Below are positions 55,123-63,318 of a stretch of DNA of 64,000 nucleotides, piece by piece; within the stretch, counting starts at the first letter, position 1, and each line of letters opens with the position of its first letter. A model generated the notes under the pieces. The model was not told where the DNA came from, ran no database searches, and saw only the letters and a program-made list of their open reading frames with translations. The stretch comes from Chryseobacterium gleum. Lineage in GTDB: Bacteria > Bacteroidota > Bacteroidia > Flavobacteriales_D > Sanyastnellaceae. A program made the position numbers and the translations under genes. The DNA is taken from NCBI GenBank assembly GCA_945881835.1, contig CAMCVP010000010.1, positions 1 through 64,000 of the forward strand. The letters run 5' to 3'.

Positions 55123-55704
55123 TTATTTAATCAACGAAGTCAATTCAGTATCTAACGGCTTCACTCCCGATGGGAATTCAGCCAACCATTCGCCTTCTGG
55201 AGAGATTAAGAATTTGTGGAAATTCCATTTCACCGTTCCGTCTGCAACACCATTTAAAGACTGCTGTGTCAACCATTGGTATACGCCGTGTTGATTCTTT
55301 CCTTTAACATCGATTTTCTCAGTTAATGGGAAAGTTACTCCATAATTTTTCTGACAGAATGAAACAATCTCTTCACTTGTTCCTGGCTCTTGTCCTAAGA
55401 ACTGGTTACAAGGGAAACCCACAATCACAAGCTTGCCTTGGTATTGCTCGTACAATTTTTCAAGGTCTTCGTATTGTGGGGTATATCCGCATTTTGAAGC
55501 GACATTCACACACAGAACATATTTTCCTTTGAAGTCTGACATGTGCATCTCTTTTCCGTCGATGCTGTTAATGGTTAAATCGTAAAAGCTCATTTTGTTT
55601 GTTCCTATTGGTTTTGAAGGTTTCTGCCATCTGCTGCGCATAGACAATGCTGCTGCTGAAGAAAGGACTAAGACTAGTATTCCGATGATGTAAATTGTTT
55701 TCAT
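55123..55704 (-). CDS. Glutathione peroxidase family protein (Cys type)
   Basis: Thiol peroxidase of 193 residues. An N-terminal membrane anchor or signal (YIIGILVLVLSSAAALSM) precedes the GPx fold: FYDLTINSIDGKEM, NVASKCGYTPQY with peroxidatic Cys72, IVGFPCNQFLGQEPG, and WNFHKFLI. The first two motifs carry Cys and Gln, and WNF completes the tetrad. There is a Cys in place of Sec. The anchor indicates the outer face of the inner membrane or the periplasm. With ytxJ it forms a peroxide/thiol defence unit. Confidence 0.93.
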   Translation of the reverse strand: MKTIYIIGILVLVLSSAAALSMRSRWQKPSKPIGTNKMSFYDLTINSIDGKEMHMSDFKGKYVLCVNVASKCGYTPQYEDLEKLYEQYQGKLVIVGFPCNQFLGQEPGTSEEIVSFCQKNYGVTFPLTEKIDVKGKNQHGVYQWLTQQSLNGVADGTVKWNFHKFLISPEGEWLAEFPSGVKPLDTELTSLIK

Positions 55705-55774
55705 AGTAATTTAACAATATTAGATAGAGATTGTTTAGAGATTGTGCAATTAATTTGCACGCTTAAACAAAAGT

Positions 55775-56488
55775 ATGGAAGACATAGCGCTACAGCACCA
55801 AGCTGTTCATCATTCTTATTTACAAAAACTGTCGCAAGGCGATTTTTCAAACATGGAAAAGGCCCTTGCCTATTTCGCTTCGCAGTATGAAGGCTACAGT
55901 GTTTGGTTTCCCAAATACCTTCAGGCCGTCATAGACAAACTCTCGAACCCAAGTCACAAATCGCATTTGCTGGAAAATCTAGCAGAAGAAAAAGGACAAT
56001 TGCATGAGGAAGATCTTCAGGCCATTCGAGCTCTAGGCATCGAAGACGCTTGGGTGGTTGGAATTCCTCACCCGATTTTGTTTCAACAATTCAAGAAAGC
56101 CATATGTGCGAATTACTCGTTCGAAATGAATGAAGCCGTTACGAACTGGCGCACATCGTTTTTGAATTACCTCGACAATTGTACGGAAGCTGAAGCCGTT
56201 GGCGCCATTGGTCTCGGAACCGAAAGCGTGGTGAAGCATATTTACCGTCCGCTTATTGAATCGCTTTCCACTCACACTTCGCTAACCCTTCAAGATTATG
56301 TCTTCTTTCCTTTACACACAGAGGTTGACGATGAGCACGGAAAAGTCTTGTTAGCCATAGCAAATGACCTAGCTTCGCAAAGTGAAGAACATGCCCGTTT
56401 GGTTCGCAAAGGAATGGAAACAGCGCTTGATCTCCGCGCAGAATTTTGGAGTAATTTAGAAAACGAAACCACACACATTTTACAATGA
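55775..56488 (+). CDS. Heme-oxygenase-like diiron oxidase (HDO)
   Basis: All-helical iron-dependent oxidase of 237 residues (TenA/PqqC fold, iron-containing redox enzyme family). Likely metal ligands: E67 and H77 (ENLAEEKGQLH, E-x9-H), E150 (GLGTESVV), and H181, D185, H188 (LHTEVDDEH, H-x3-D-x2-H). E39 may be a seventh ligand. From memory, this set and spacing match SznF-type HDOs and, in the last triad, CADD. The reaction could be N-oxygenation, oxidative cleavage or p-aminobenzoate synthesis; the sequence cannot tell. First gene of a coupled operon with a cupin and an MFS exporter; it overlaps the cupin gene by 4 bases. Confidence 0.82.
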   Translation: MEDIALQHQAVHHSYLQKLSQGDFSNMEKALAYFASQYEGYSVWFPKYLQAVIDKLSNPSHKSHLLENLAEEKGQLHEEDLQAIRALGIEDAWVVGIPHPILFQQFKKAICANYSFEMNEAVTNWRTSFLNYLDNCTEAEAVGAIGLGTESVVKHIYRPLIESLSTHTSLTLQDYVFFPLHTEVDDEHGKVLLAIANDLASQSEEHARLVRKGMETALDLRAEFWSNLENETTHILQ

Positions 56489-57243
56489 AGCACCCCTTAA
56501 TACAGGCCTACGAAAGCGATTTTTTTGATGAAGAAGAACAGTATTTCATTCAAGATTGCTTGGGTGCTTATATACGTTCATTCAAGTTAAGAAGCGACAC
56601 CGATCAATGGAGAGATTTTATTGCTGAATTGAATTCAACCGAGAAGCAATGGGCCCTTCACGCGCTTATGACTGACGATGAATTGAAAGTGAATTCGTTG
56701 TTTGAAGAAGGAAAGAAAGATGTGGAAGTTGACGTGACCTTGTACGAATTGCTAGACTTTACGTATGAGCAAGTGTTATTCCTTCGTCTAAAACCCTTAA
56801 CCGACGCGGTTTTGCTGAAGACTTCGTTGACTCCAGATGAACCCGAAGCGATTTTCGAACACCACATTGATCATGTAAGCGGAGAAGAATTATACAGAAA
56901 CACAGTAGAGAAATTGAATATCGATTTCTTCGTGGAGCGTTTAGATTTTCCTTTGGAAGTCCTTGATCCGCGCATTGTTCGTGTTTCTCCGAATAAAAAC
57001 AACGAACTTCACAAGCACGCGCACGAAACGGTGTTTGTGTTTTTTAAAGGAACTGGACAAGTGGTTATTGACAACAAAGTGGTGCCTGTTCAACCCGGAA
57101 GCATTGTGTACATTCCAAGATGGTCTATGCACCAATCGCAGAACACGAGCAATGAAGAGATGATGTTCTTGGCCGTGGCCGACTTTGGATTTACAGGAAA
57201 AGCATTTATTGGAAACTACCTGAAGACCGCGCGATTGAAATGA
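56485..57243 (+). CDS. Cupin-domain protein coupled to the HDO
   Basis: Protein of 252 residues. The N-terminal two thirds are helical with no recognised family (ESDFFDEEEQYFIQDCLGAY, QWRDFIAELNSTEKQWALHA). The C-terminal cupin (about 160-240) has NELHKHAHETVFVFF with candidate metal ligands H176, H178, H180 and E181, GTGQVVI, and GSIVYIPRWSMHQSQN with H216. This is a complete metal-binding cupin. Its start overlaps the HDO gene (ATGA) and its end overlaps the MFS gene, so stoichiometric production is likely. A separate HDO plus cupin recalls the HDO-cupin fusion of SznF (N-nitrosation), but homology is not shown here. Confidence 0.78.
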   Translation: MKHPLIQAYESDFFDEEEQYFIQDCLGAYIRSFKLRSDTDQWRDFIAELNSTEKQWALHALMTDDELKVNSLFEEGKKDVEVDVTLYELLDFTYEQVLFLRLKPLTDAVLLKTSLTPDEPEAIFEHHIDHVSGEELYRNTVEKLNIDFFVERLDFPLEVLDPRIVRVSPNKNNELHKHAHETVFVFFKGTGQVVIDNKVVPVQPGSIVYIPRWSMHQSQNTSNEEMMFLAVADFGFTGKAFIGNYLKTARLK

Positions 57244-58448
57244 TGAAAGCGAGACAACCAGGAATGGTTTTTATTTTTATTACCATCTTAATTGATGTGA
57301 TTGGCTTGGGAATTATCATACCGGTGCTTCCCGATTTAATTGCTTCGTTAACGCATTCAACCATTACGGAAGCTGCGACCTGGGGCGGATGGCTCATTGG
57401 AGTGTACGCGTTTATGCAGTTTTTCTTTTCTCCGCTTATGGGCGCATTAAGCGACTCTTACGGAAGACGTCCGATTATATTAATCTCTCTTTTGGGCTTG
57501 GGTCTCGACTACTTACTCATGGCGATTGCTCCTAACATTACCCTTTTGTTTGTTGGAAGAATTTTAAGTGGAATTATGGGTGCGAGCTTCACGGTGGCAA
57601 CGGCATATATTGCCGATGTTTCTACTCCGGAAAAGCGCGCACAGAATTTCGGAATGCTTGGCGCAGCCTTTGGGTTGGGATTTATTTTAGGTCCTGTTAT
57701 TGGCGGGCTGCTCGGTAACATGGGCGCGCGCTTTCCCTTCTACGCCGCAGCTATTTTGTCTTTGTTGAATTTCGTCTACGGCGTATTCATTCTTCCAGAA
57801 TCTCATCCGGTTGAAAACCGGAGAAGTTTCGATTGGAAAAGAACCAATCCGTTTACCAGCCTGAAACGATTAGGCCAGTACAAAGGATTTATGGGGCTAA
57901 TAGTGGCCTTCTTCTTTTTATATCTTGGCAGCTTTGCCATTCAGAGCACGTGGTCGTTTTTTGGAAAGGCGCAATTCCATTGGGATAACGCAGATGTTGG
58001 ATATTCGCTCGGTGCTGTGGGCGTGCTCATCTCGTTGGTCCAAGGCGGACTGATTCGTTATACGAGTCGGGTTTGGGGACCAACGAAATCGATCGTGATC
58101 GGAATGGCATTCGCGGCAGTGGGTTTAATTCTGTTTTCGTTCGCGAATGCCGGATGGATGATGTACATCATTCTCATTCCCTATTGCATTGGCGGCATCT
58201 CCACGCCCTCGCTTCAAGGATACATGAGCAATCAAGTGCCCTTGAATGAGCAAGGCGAAATGCAAGGCGCACTCTCTTCTATGGTAAGCATTACGGCGTT
58301 CCTAGGTCCGCTCATTATGACACAGACATACGCCTATTTCGCCAGTGATCACGCGGTGGTGAATTTTCCCGGAGCCGCTTTTATGCTCGGAGCAATCTTC
58401 ACTTTGCTAGCACTCGTGCTTACCCTTCGAACCTTGAAAAAAGTATAA
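57240..58448 (+). CDS. MFS exporter, TetA/Bcr-like
   Basis: Twelve-span transporter of 402 residues. The family signature in loop 2-3, GALSDSYGRRP, and motif in span 5, GFILGPVIGGLLG, mark a proton-driven drug/metabolite exporter close to the Tet family. A short charged N-terminus precedes span 1. The start (ATGATG) overlaps the cupin gene by 4 bases. In this context it likely exports the product of the HDO-cupin pair, or confers self-resistance (inference). Confidence 0.9.
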   Translation: MMKARQPGMVFIFITILIDVIGLGIIIPVLPDLIASLTHSTITEAATWGGWLIGVYAFMQFFFSPLMGALSDSYGRRPIILISLLGLGLDYLLMAIAPNITLLFVGRILSGIMGASFTVATAYIADVSTPEKRAQNFGMLGAAFGLGFILGPVIGGLLGNMGARFPFYAAAILSLLNFVYGVFILPESHPVENRRSFDWKRTNPFTSLKRLGQYKGFMGLIVAFFFLYLGSFAIQSTWSFFGKAQFHWDNADVGYSLGAVGVLISLVQGGLIRYTSRVWGPTKSIVIGMAFAAVGLILFSFANAGWMMYIILIPYCIGGISTPSLQGYMSNQVPLNEQGEMQGALSSMVSITAFLGPLIMTQTYAYFASDHAVVNFPGAAFMLGAIFTLLALVLTLRTLKKV

Positions 58449-58449
58449 C

Positions 58450-58929
58450 ATGAGAAAAGCGTTGTTCCTCGATAGAGACGGAGTCATTAACCACGATCCT
58501 GGAGATTATACTTATTCACTCGATGAATTCGTGATTCTTCCAACCGTCATGGAAGCCTTGCAATTAGCGGTTTCCAAAGGATTCGAGTTGGTTGTGGTAA
58601 CCAATCAAGCCGGCATCTCTCGCGGACTTTATACCAAAGAAGAGGTCGACCGCATTCACGATTTCTTCCAATCGGAATGCAAAAAGAACAACGTCGAAAT
58701 TCTGGAATTCTTCTACTCTGTTCACCACCCTGATATCTGCAACTCGCTCTCACGTAAGCCCGCAGGCTTGTGGGTGGAACGCGCTTGTGCGAAATACAAA
58801 TTCGACAAAGATGCGAGTGTTATGATCGGAGATCGCGATCGCGATGTGCTTTGCGCCAATGCAGCCGGCGTTCGCGGAATTCAGATGAAGCAGAACGGAG
58901 ATCTATTGGAATACGTTAAAGCGCTTTAA
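58450..58929 (+). CDS. HAD-IIIA phosphatase, GmhB-like, without the zinc cysteines
   Basis: Phosphatase of 159 residues with the GmhB/HisB-N fold: nucleophile motif LFLDRDGVIN, VVTNQAGISRG, RKPAG and MIGDRDRDVLCA. In GmhB the zinc site reads C-P-H-H-P...C-x-C-R-K-P; here it reads SVHHPDICNSLSRKP, with Ser at all three Cys positions, while the His remain. So zinc binding is probably lost. The substrate may still be heptose 1,7-bisphosphate or another sugar phosphate. It starts 1 base after the MFS gene and belongs to the same transcript. Confidence 0.85.
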   Translation: MRKALFLDRDGVINHDPGDYTYSLDEFVILPTVMEALQLAVSKGFELVVVTNQAGISRGLYTKEEVDRIHDFFQSECKKNNVEILEFFYSVHHPDICNSLSRKPAGLWVERACAKYKFDKDASVMIGDRDRDVLCANAAGVRGIQMKQNGDLLEYVKAL

Positions 58930-58932
58930 TTC

Positions 58933-59763
58933 ATGTTGGTCTGCTGGAACGGTTCATACGTCGAAGAATGCGAACTTCATTTAGATGTTCGAACCAATCG
59001 CGCCTTCCGCTACGGCGACGGATTTTTCGAAACCATTCGTTTCCAAAACAACCGCATTCCACTTTTCAAACATCATTTCAATCGCATAGAAGCCTCAAAC
59101 AAATTCTTTAAGTTCGAGCCTTCAACATTTTCATTTTCAGAAATTGAAAGTCACATTGCTGAAACCTTCCGATTAAATAACATTCAATCTGGAATTGCTC
59201 GCGTGAGTTTTTTCAGAACGAGCGAAGGGCGCTACACACCACTTCAAAACGAATGTGCTTTTTTGATTGAAGTCACCGAACAATCATTCGGTTCTTATTT
59301 TTCTTTGTTGAAGGAAGTGGGTCTTTCCACCCAAACCGTTTTGCATTTCCATGCCTTTTCACATTTGAAAACGCTGAACGCACTTCCCTATGTCTTCGCG
59401 GCCATGGAAGCGAAGGTGAACAATTGGAACGAATGTCTTCTTCCAAATATAAAAAATGAAATTGCCGAAGGAACGTGGAGTTCTTTGGTTTGGTTGGAAG
59501 GAAATGAATGTCACACTCCCCCGCTTTCCAGCGGATGTGTAGACAGCACCCTAAAGAACGCATTGAAGGAAATGCTTCATTCAAAAGGAAAGATTTTGAA
59601 TGAAAAAGTTTGTCAGGTTTCCAACCTTCAATCTGCGCAAGAGATTTGGCTTCTCAATGCCACGCGAGGAATTCAAGCAGTTGAGCAGTTTCAGGGCATT
59701 TCGTATTCGCATGAAATAGCCAAACAAACCGCGCTTGATTTGGAAGATTTTCTTTCCAAATAA
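58933..59763 (+). CDS. Class IV (PabC-like) aminotransferase/lyase
   Basis: PLP enzyme of 276 residues. Fold-type IV signs: RYGDGFFETIRF at the N-terminus, SHLKTLNALPYVFA with the PLP-binding Lys (near 147), EIAEGTWSSLVW, TPPLSSGCVDST and LLNATRGIQAV. This may be 4-amino-4-deoxychorismate lyase (making p-aminobenzoate for folate) or an amino-acid aminotransferase. The SSLVW stretch, where many homologues have xSNLF, is unusual. It is 3 bases after the HAD gene, last of the five-gene operon; folP and folE are elsewhere in the window. Confidence 0.82.
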   Translation: MLVCWNGSYVEECELHLDVRTNRAFRYGDGFFETIRFQNNRIPLFKHHFNRIEASNKFFKFEPSTFSFSEIESHIAETFRLNNIQSGIARVSFFRTSEGRYTPLQNECAFLIEVTEQSFGSYFSLLKEVGLSTQTVLHFHAFSHLKTLNALPYVFAAMEAKVNNWNECLLPNIKNEIAEGTWSSLVWLEGNECHTPPLSSGCVDSTLKNALKEMLHSKGKILNEKVCQVSNLQSAQEIWLLNATRGIQAVEQFQGISYSHEIAKQTALDLEDFLSK

Positions 59764-59793
59764 ACCCCTCTCCTTTCGTATTTTAGCACCGCT

Positions 59794-62073
59794 ATGAAAT
59801 TAAACCTTCGTCAAATTTTTGCTGCAACCGTCTTATCTGTTGCCTTCTTCAACGCCTTTGCGCAGCCTCAGGTGAATCCATGGAACGATAAGTTCCGTCA
59901 AATGGGGCCGGATGAAATGGCCACCCCGAATACCTATCGCACGGCGAGCGGTGCTCCGGGAACCGACTACTGGCAGCAGCAGGTCGATTATAAAATGAAA
60001 ATTCGTTTAGACGACGACATTCAAAAGATTCATGGTGAAGAGACCATCACGTACCACAACAACTCTCCGGATGTGTTGTATTACTTGTGGATTCAGCTCG
60101 ATCAGAACATCTACGCGAAAGACAACAACACCGCGAAGATTGAACAGATGAAGATTAGCGATCAAATGCAAACCAACGACCTTATTGATTTGTATCCTTG
60201 GTTCGATGGTGGTTTCAAACTAGATAAAGTAGCAGATGCAGCTGGAAAAGACTTGCCATACATTGTGAATCAAACGATGATGCGCATTGACTTACCGAAG
60301 CCTATTCAACCTGGACAATCGTATTCTTTCCAAATTAACTGGAACTACAACATCAACGACCGCATGCGTTTGGGCGGAAGAAGCGGTTACGAATATTTCG
60401 ATACAGATAAGAACTACTTGTACACCATTGCGCAATACTATCCGCGCTTGGTTGCATACATGGATTACAGCGGATGGCAGCACAAGCAATTTTTAGGATC
60501 TGGAGAATTTACGCTTGACTTCGGAAATTACGAAGTGGCTTTAACCGTTCCTTCAGACCACATTGTAGCGGCTTCTGGGGTATTGCAAAATCCGAAAGAC
60601 GTTTTGACTGCCGATCAACTTTCACGTTACAACAAAGCGAAAACAAGCACAGAGCCTGTTATTATTTGTACACAAGACGAAGCCATTGCGCGCGAGAAAG
60701 GACATGAGAAAGCCATGAAGACATGGGTGTTCAAAGCAGAAAACGTTCGCGACTTCGCTTTTGCTTCTTCTAGAAAATTCATCTGGGACGCGCAATCGGT
60801 AGACATCAACGGAAAGAAACCAATGGCTATGAGCTTCTATCCGAAAGAGGGCAATCCGCTTTGGGAGCAATACAGCACGCGTGTTGTAGCACATACCTTG
60901 AAATCTTACAGCGCTCACACAATTGACTACCCATATCCGGTTGCCATTAGCGTTCACGCAAAATGGATCGGCATGGAATACCCAATGATTTGTTTCAACG
61001 GCGGAAGACCTGAAGCAGATGGAACCTACAGCGAAGGAACTAAAACAGGTATGTTGTCGGTTATCATTCACGAAGTGGGACACAACTTCTTCCCTATGAT
61101 TATCAACAGCGACGAGCGTCAGTGGACATGGATGGACGAAGGGTTGAACACCTTCTGCGAATACTTGGCAGAAAAAGAATGGGATCGTGAATTCCCTATC
61201 CGTCGCGGTCCAGCAAGAAACATTGTAGATTATATGAAAGGCGACAAAACGAAGATGTCTCCAATTATGACCAACTCTGAAAGCATTTATCAATTTGGAA
61301 ACAACGCTTATGGAAAGCCTGCAACCGGATTGAACATTCTTCGCGAAACCATCATGGGAAGAGAGTTGTTCGATTATGCGTTCAAAGAGTATTGCAGAAG
61401 ATGGGCGTTCAGACACCCAACCCCAGAAGATTTCTTCCGCAGCATGGAAGATGCGAGTGCCGTTGATTTAGATTGGTTCTGGAGAGGTTGGTTCTATACC
61501 ACCGAGCATTGCGACATGAACTTGAAAAGCGTTCGCGAGTTCACCATTAACGGTCACGACCCGAAAGTTGAAAAGGCTTTGTTGAAAGCGAAAGCAGATG
61601 CACAACCTGCAGACATCTCATTAACACGCGACAAACAAGAAGGAATTATCCCGATCGTAGATCAGAATCCTGTTACCCGCGATAAATACAACGACGACAA
61701 TCCGTATGCAGTAACCCCTGAAGACGAAAAGAAATACGAAGAGTACAAAAAGAACTTGACTCCAGAAGAGCAAAAGCTTTTGAACGAAACGAATTACTTC
61801 TATGAGTTAACAGTGGAAAACGTAGGTGGATTACTTATGCCTGTGATTTTCGAATTCACATTTGAAGATGGTACCAAGCAGATTGAACGCATACCAGCTG
61901 AAATCTGGAAAATGTCTGAAGCCTCTGCTAGCAAGGTGTTTCGTTTCGGAAAGAAAGTAACCAACATAGCCTTGGACCCTTTATTGGAAACCGCAGATGT
62001 TGAGTTGAATAACAATTTCTGGCCAACGAGAAATGTGCCTTCGCAATTCGAATTGTTCAAACAAAAACGTTAA
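59794..62073 (+). CDS. Exported M1 family aminopeptidase
   Basis: Zinc aminopeptidase of 759 residues with signal peptide (1-23, ending AFAQP). Zinc motif HEVGH (426-430) with the third ligand E449 in MDEGLN gives the exact HExxH-x18-E spacing of M1. N-terminal beta domain: DDDIQKIHGEETITYHNNSP. There is no GxMEN motif of the common form; YPMICFNGG lies at that place. A long C-terminal domain rich in Lys/Glu follows (EEQKLLNETNYF). No sorting domain. Likely periplasmic or outer-membrane peptide digestion. It starts 30 bases after the aminotransferase gene. Confidence 0.92.
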   Translation: MKLNLRQIFAATVLSVAFFNAFAQPQVNPWNDKFRQMGPDEMATPNTYRTASGAPGTDYWQQQVDYKMKIRLDDDIQKIHGEETITYHNNSPDVLYYLWIQLDQNIYAKDNNTAKIEQMKISDQMQTNDLIDLYPWFDGGFKLDKVADAAGKDLPYIVNQTMMRIDLPKPIQPGQSYSFQINWNYNINDRMRLGGRSGYEYFDTDKNYLYTIAQYYPRLVAYMDYSGWQHKQFLGSGEFTLDFGNYEVALTVPSDHIVAASGVLQNPKDVLTADQLSRYNKAKTSTEPVIICTQDEAIAREKGHEKAMKTWVFKAENVRDFAFASSRKFIWDAQSVDINGKKPMAMSFYPKEGNPLWEQYSTRVVAHTLKSYSAHTIDYPYPVAISVHAKWIGMEYPMICFNGGRPEADGTYSEGTKTGMLSVIIHEVGHNFFPMIINSDERQWTWMDEGLNTFCEYLAEKEWDREFPIRRGPARNIVDYMKGDKTKMSPIMTNSESIYQFGNNAYGKPATGLNILRETIMGRELFDYAFKEYCRRWAFRHPTPEDFFRSMEDASAVDLDWFWRGWFYTTEHCDMNLKSVREFTINGHDPKVEKALLKAKADAQPADISLTRDKQEGIIPIVDQNPVTRDKYNDDNPYAVTPEDEKKYEEYKKNLTPEEQKLLNETNYFYELTVENVGGLLMPVIFEFTFEDGTKQIERIPAEIWKMSEASASKVFRFGKKVTNIALDPLLETADVELNNNFWPTRNVPSQFELFKQKR

Positions 62074-62075
62074 AA

Positions 62076-62148
62076 GGGCGAAATATCTTTCGCCCACTTA
62101 TAAAGAAAGGTTTTTCGCCAAGACAAGGGCGAAATATTTTTCGCCCTT
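62076..62148. repeat. Pair of nearly identical palindromes (GGGCGAAA-N4-TTTCGCCC)
   Basis: First copy 62076-62095 with loop TATC; second 62125-62148 with two extra base pairs (AAGGGCGAAA/TTTCGCCCTT) and loop TATT. A partial copy (TTTTTCGCC) lies between them. They fill the gap between the M1 and LytTR stops. Neither has a long U-tract, so they are closer to REP-like elements than to clear terminators, though they may stop transcription of the convergent genes. A related hairpin sits at 13972. Confidence 0.75.
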
Positions 62149-62923
62149 AAATAAGATTGAGGCGATTCAAAAGAGCTTCCTTGAAATTACGACCGATGCT
62201 AATTTCTGCGGAAGGCATTTTGATCATTTGACGCGCCATGTCAATGTCTTCAATGCAATTGAGGTTAATGACAGAACTGCGGTTGACTTGCACGAAATCT
62301 TGTTGAGGAAGTTTTGCTTGTAATTCTTTCAATGAAATCTTACAGTTTACTAGTCGTTGTGCAACAGAGATGCTGCTGTACTTCCCGTCAACTTCAATGT
62401 ATTCGATGTCTGCAATAGCAATTTTCTTGAGTTTGTTTCCAACACGTGTATACAAGCATCCGTCTACCGGCATGCTTTGAGTCACAAATCCGAGAGTTTC
62501 ACTCGAGTGTTCTACCGCTAAGTCTATGCTGCGCTCCAATTCAAGACGAACAATAGGTTTCGAAATAAACGCCAAAGGCGCTAGTTTCTTCGCCTTGTTA
62601 AAGGTATCTGAATTTGAATTTCCAGTTAAAAACAACAATTGACATTTTCTAATTTGAAGAAGCTTCTTAGCTAATTCTATCCCGTCGATGTTTCCTTTGA
62701 TTTCAATATCCGAGATTACAACATGAGGCTGATGAACGGAATAGGCCACCAATGCGTCTACCGCATTGTCAACAGAAGCAACAATATGATGACCAAGATC
62801 GGTGATAATAACATCAAGCAACGCACGCACCAACTCATCATCCTCAATAATCAAAACACGAATCTTTGCCGTATCAGAAACAATCACATTGTTCGATTCA
62901 CCCATATTATTCAAGTTGTCCAT
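62147..62923 (-). CDS. LytTR-family response regulator
   Basis: Two-component regulator of 258 residues. Receiver domain (about 20-140): IEDDE with acidic pocket, HVVISDIEIKG with the phosphorylated Asp, LFLTGNSN and FISKPI with the conserved Lys. The C-terminal LytTR DNA-binding domain (about 155-255) reads IADIEYIEVDGKYSSISV, KISLKELQAKLPQQDFVQVNRSSVINL and ISIGRNFKEALLNRL. No histidine kinase is next to it. Starts at 62923 (MDNLNN) or 62905 (MGESNN) are possible; 62923 has AGAAG at ribosome-site distance. Confidence 0.9.
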   Translation of the reverse strand: MDNLNNMGESNNVIVSDTAKIRVLIIEDDELVRALLDVIITDLGHHIVASVDNAVDALVAYSVHQPHVVISDIEIKGNIDGIELAKKLLQIRKCQLLFLTGNSNSDTFNKAKKLAPLAFISKPIVRLELERSIDLAVEHSSETLGFVTQSMPVDGCLYTRVGNKLKKIAIADIEYIEVDGKYSSISVAQRLVNCKISLKELQAKLPQQDFVQVNRSSVINLNCIEDIDMARQMIKMPSAEISIGRNFKEALLNRLNLI

Positions 62924-63014
62924 TCTTCTGCTAAATAACAAACAATCGTCGTAACAAACAATAATACATTGTTAAGTGTTGAAAAGCTGACGATTCGATT
63001 TTCTAAATCTTCTT

Positions 63015-63022
63015 TAATTTTG
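63015..63022 (+). promoter_or_regulatory. -7 box (TAATTTTG) of clpS
   Basis: Perfect TAnnTTTG, 6 bases before the clpS ATG at 63029, so a leaderless or nearly leaderless message is predicted. TTCG stands 17 bases upstream. Confidence 0.5.
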
Positions 63023-63028
63023 CACCGT

Positions 63029-63316
63029 ATGAATATTTTCAATCAAACCGAAACCGAAGAAGAAGTATTGTTAGAAGTCGTTACCGACGAGCAATACCAA
63101 ATTGTTGTTTTCAACGACGATGTAAATACCTTCGATCATGTCATTCATGCACTCATGACTATTTGTAAGCATGAATGGATTCAGGCAGAGCAATGTGCTT
63201 TGCTTATTCATACTACAGGAAAAACTGTAGTGAAATCAGGACCTTACAAAGAGATGGAACGCATGTGCACAGCTCTTCACGACAGAAGCATCACAGCGGA
63301 AATCGAAAAAAAATAA
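63029..63316 (+). CDS. clpS: ATP-dependent Clp protease adaptor ClpS
   Basis: Adaptor of 95 residues that delivers N-degron proteins to ClpAP/ClpCP. A short flexible acidic N-terminus (NQTETEEEVLLEV) is followed by the core: YQIVVFNDDVNTFDHVIHALM (binding Asn-Asp residues), CKHEWIQAEQCALLIHTTGK and GPYKEMERMCTALHDRSITAEI. The ATG at 63029 follows a promoter box; the frame upstream to 62969 is open but not conserved-looking. It ends 2 bases before the TPR gene. Confidence 0.94.
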   Translation: MNIFNQTETEEEVLLEVVTDEQYQIVVFNDDVNTFDHVIHALMTICKHEWIQAEQCALLIHTTGKTVVKSGPYKEMERMCTALHDRSITAEIEKK

Positions 63317-63318
63317 GT

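Noticed and set aside
60622-61416. 264-codon reading frame on the minus strand inside the M1 peptidase gene
   Set aside because: It is the complement of a strongly conserved zinc peptidase, has no recognisable motif and no ribosome site or promoter box; a shadow frame.
62076-62148. The two GGGCGAAA hairpins as plain rho-independent terminators
   Set aside because: They lack a clear U-tract; they were kept as repeats with possible terminator effect.
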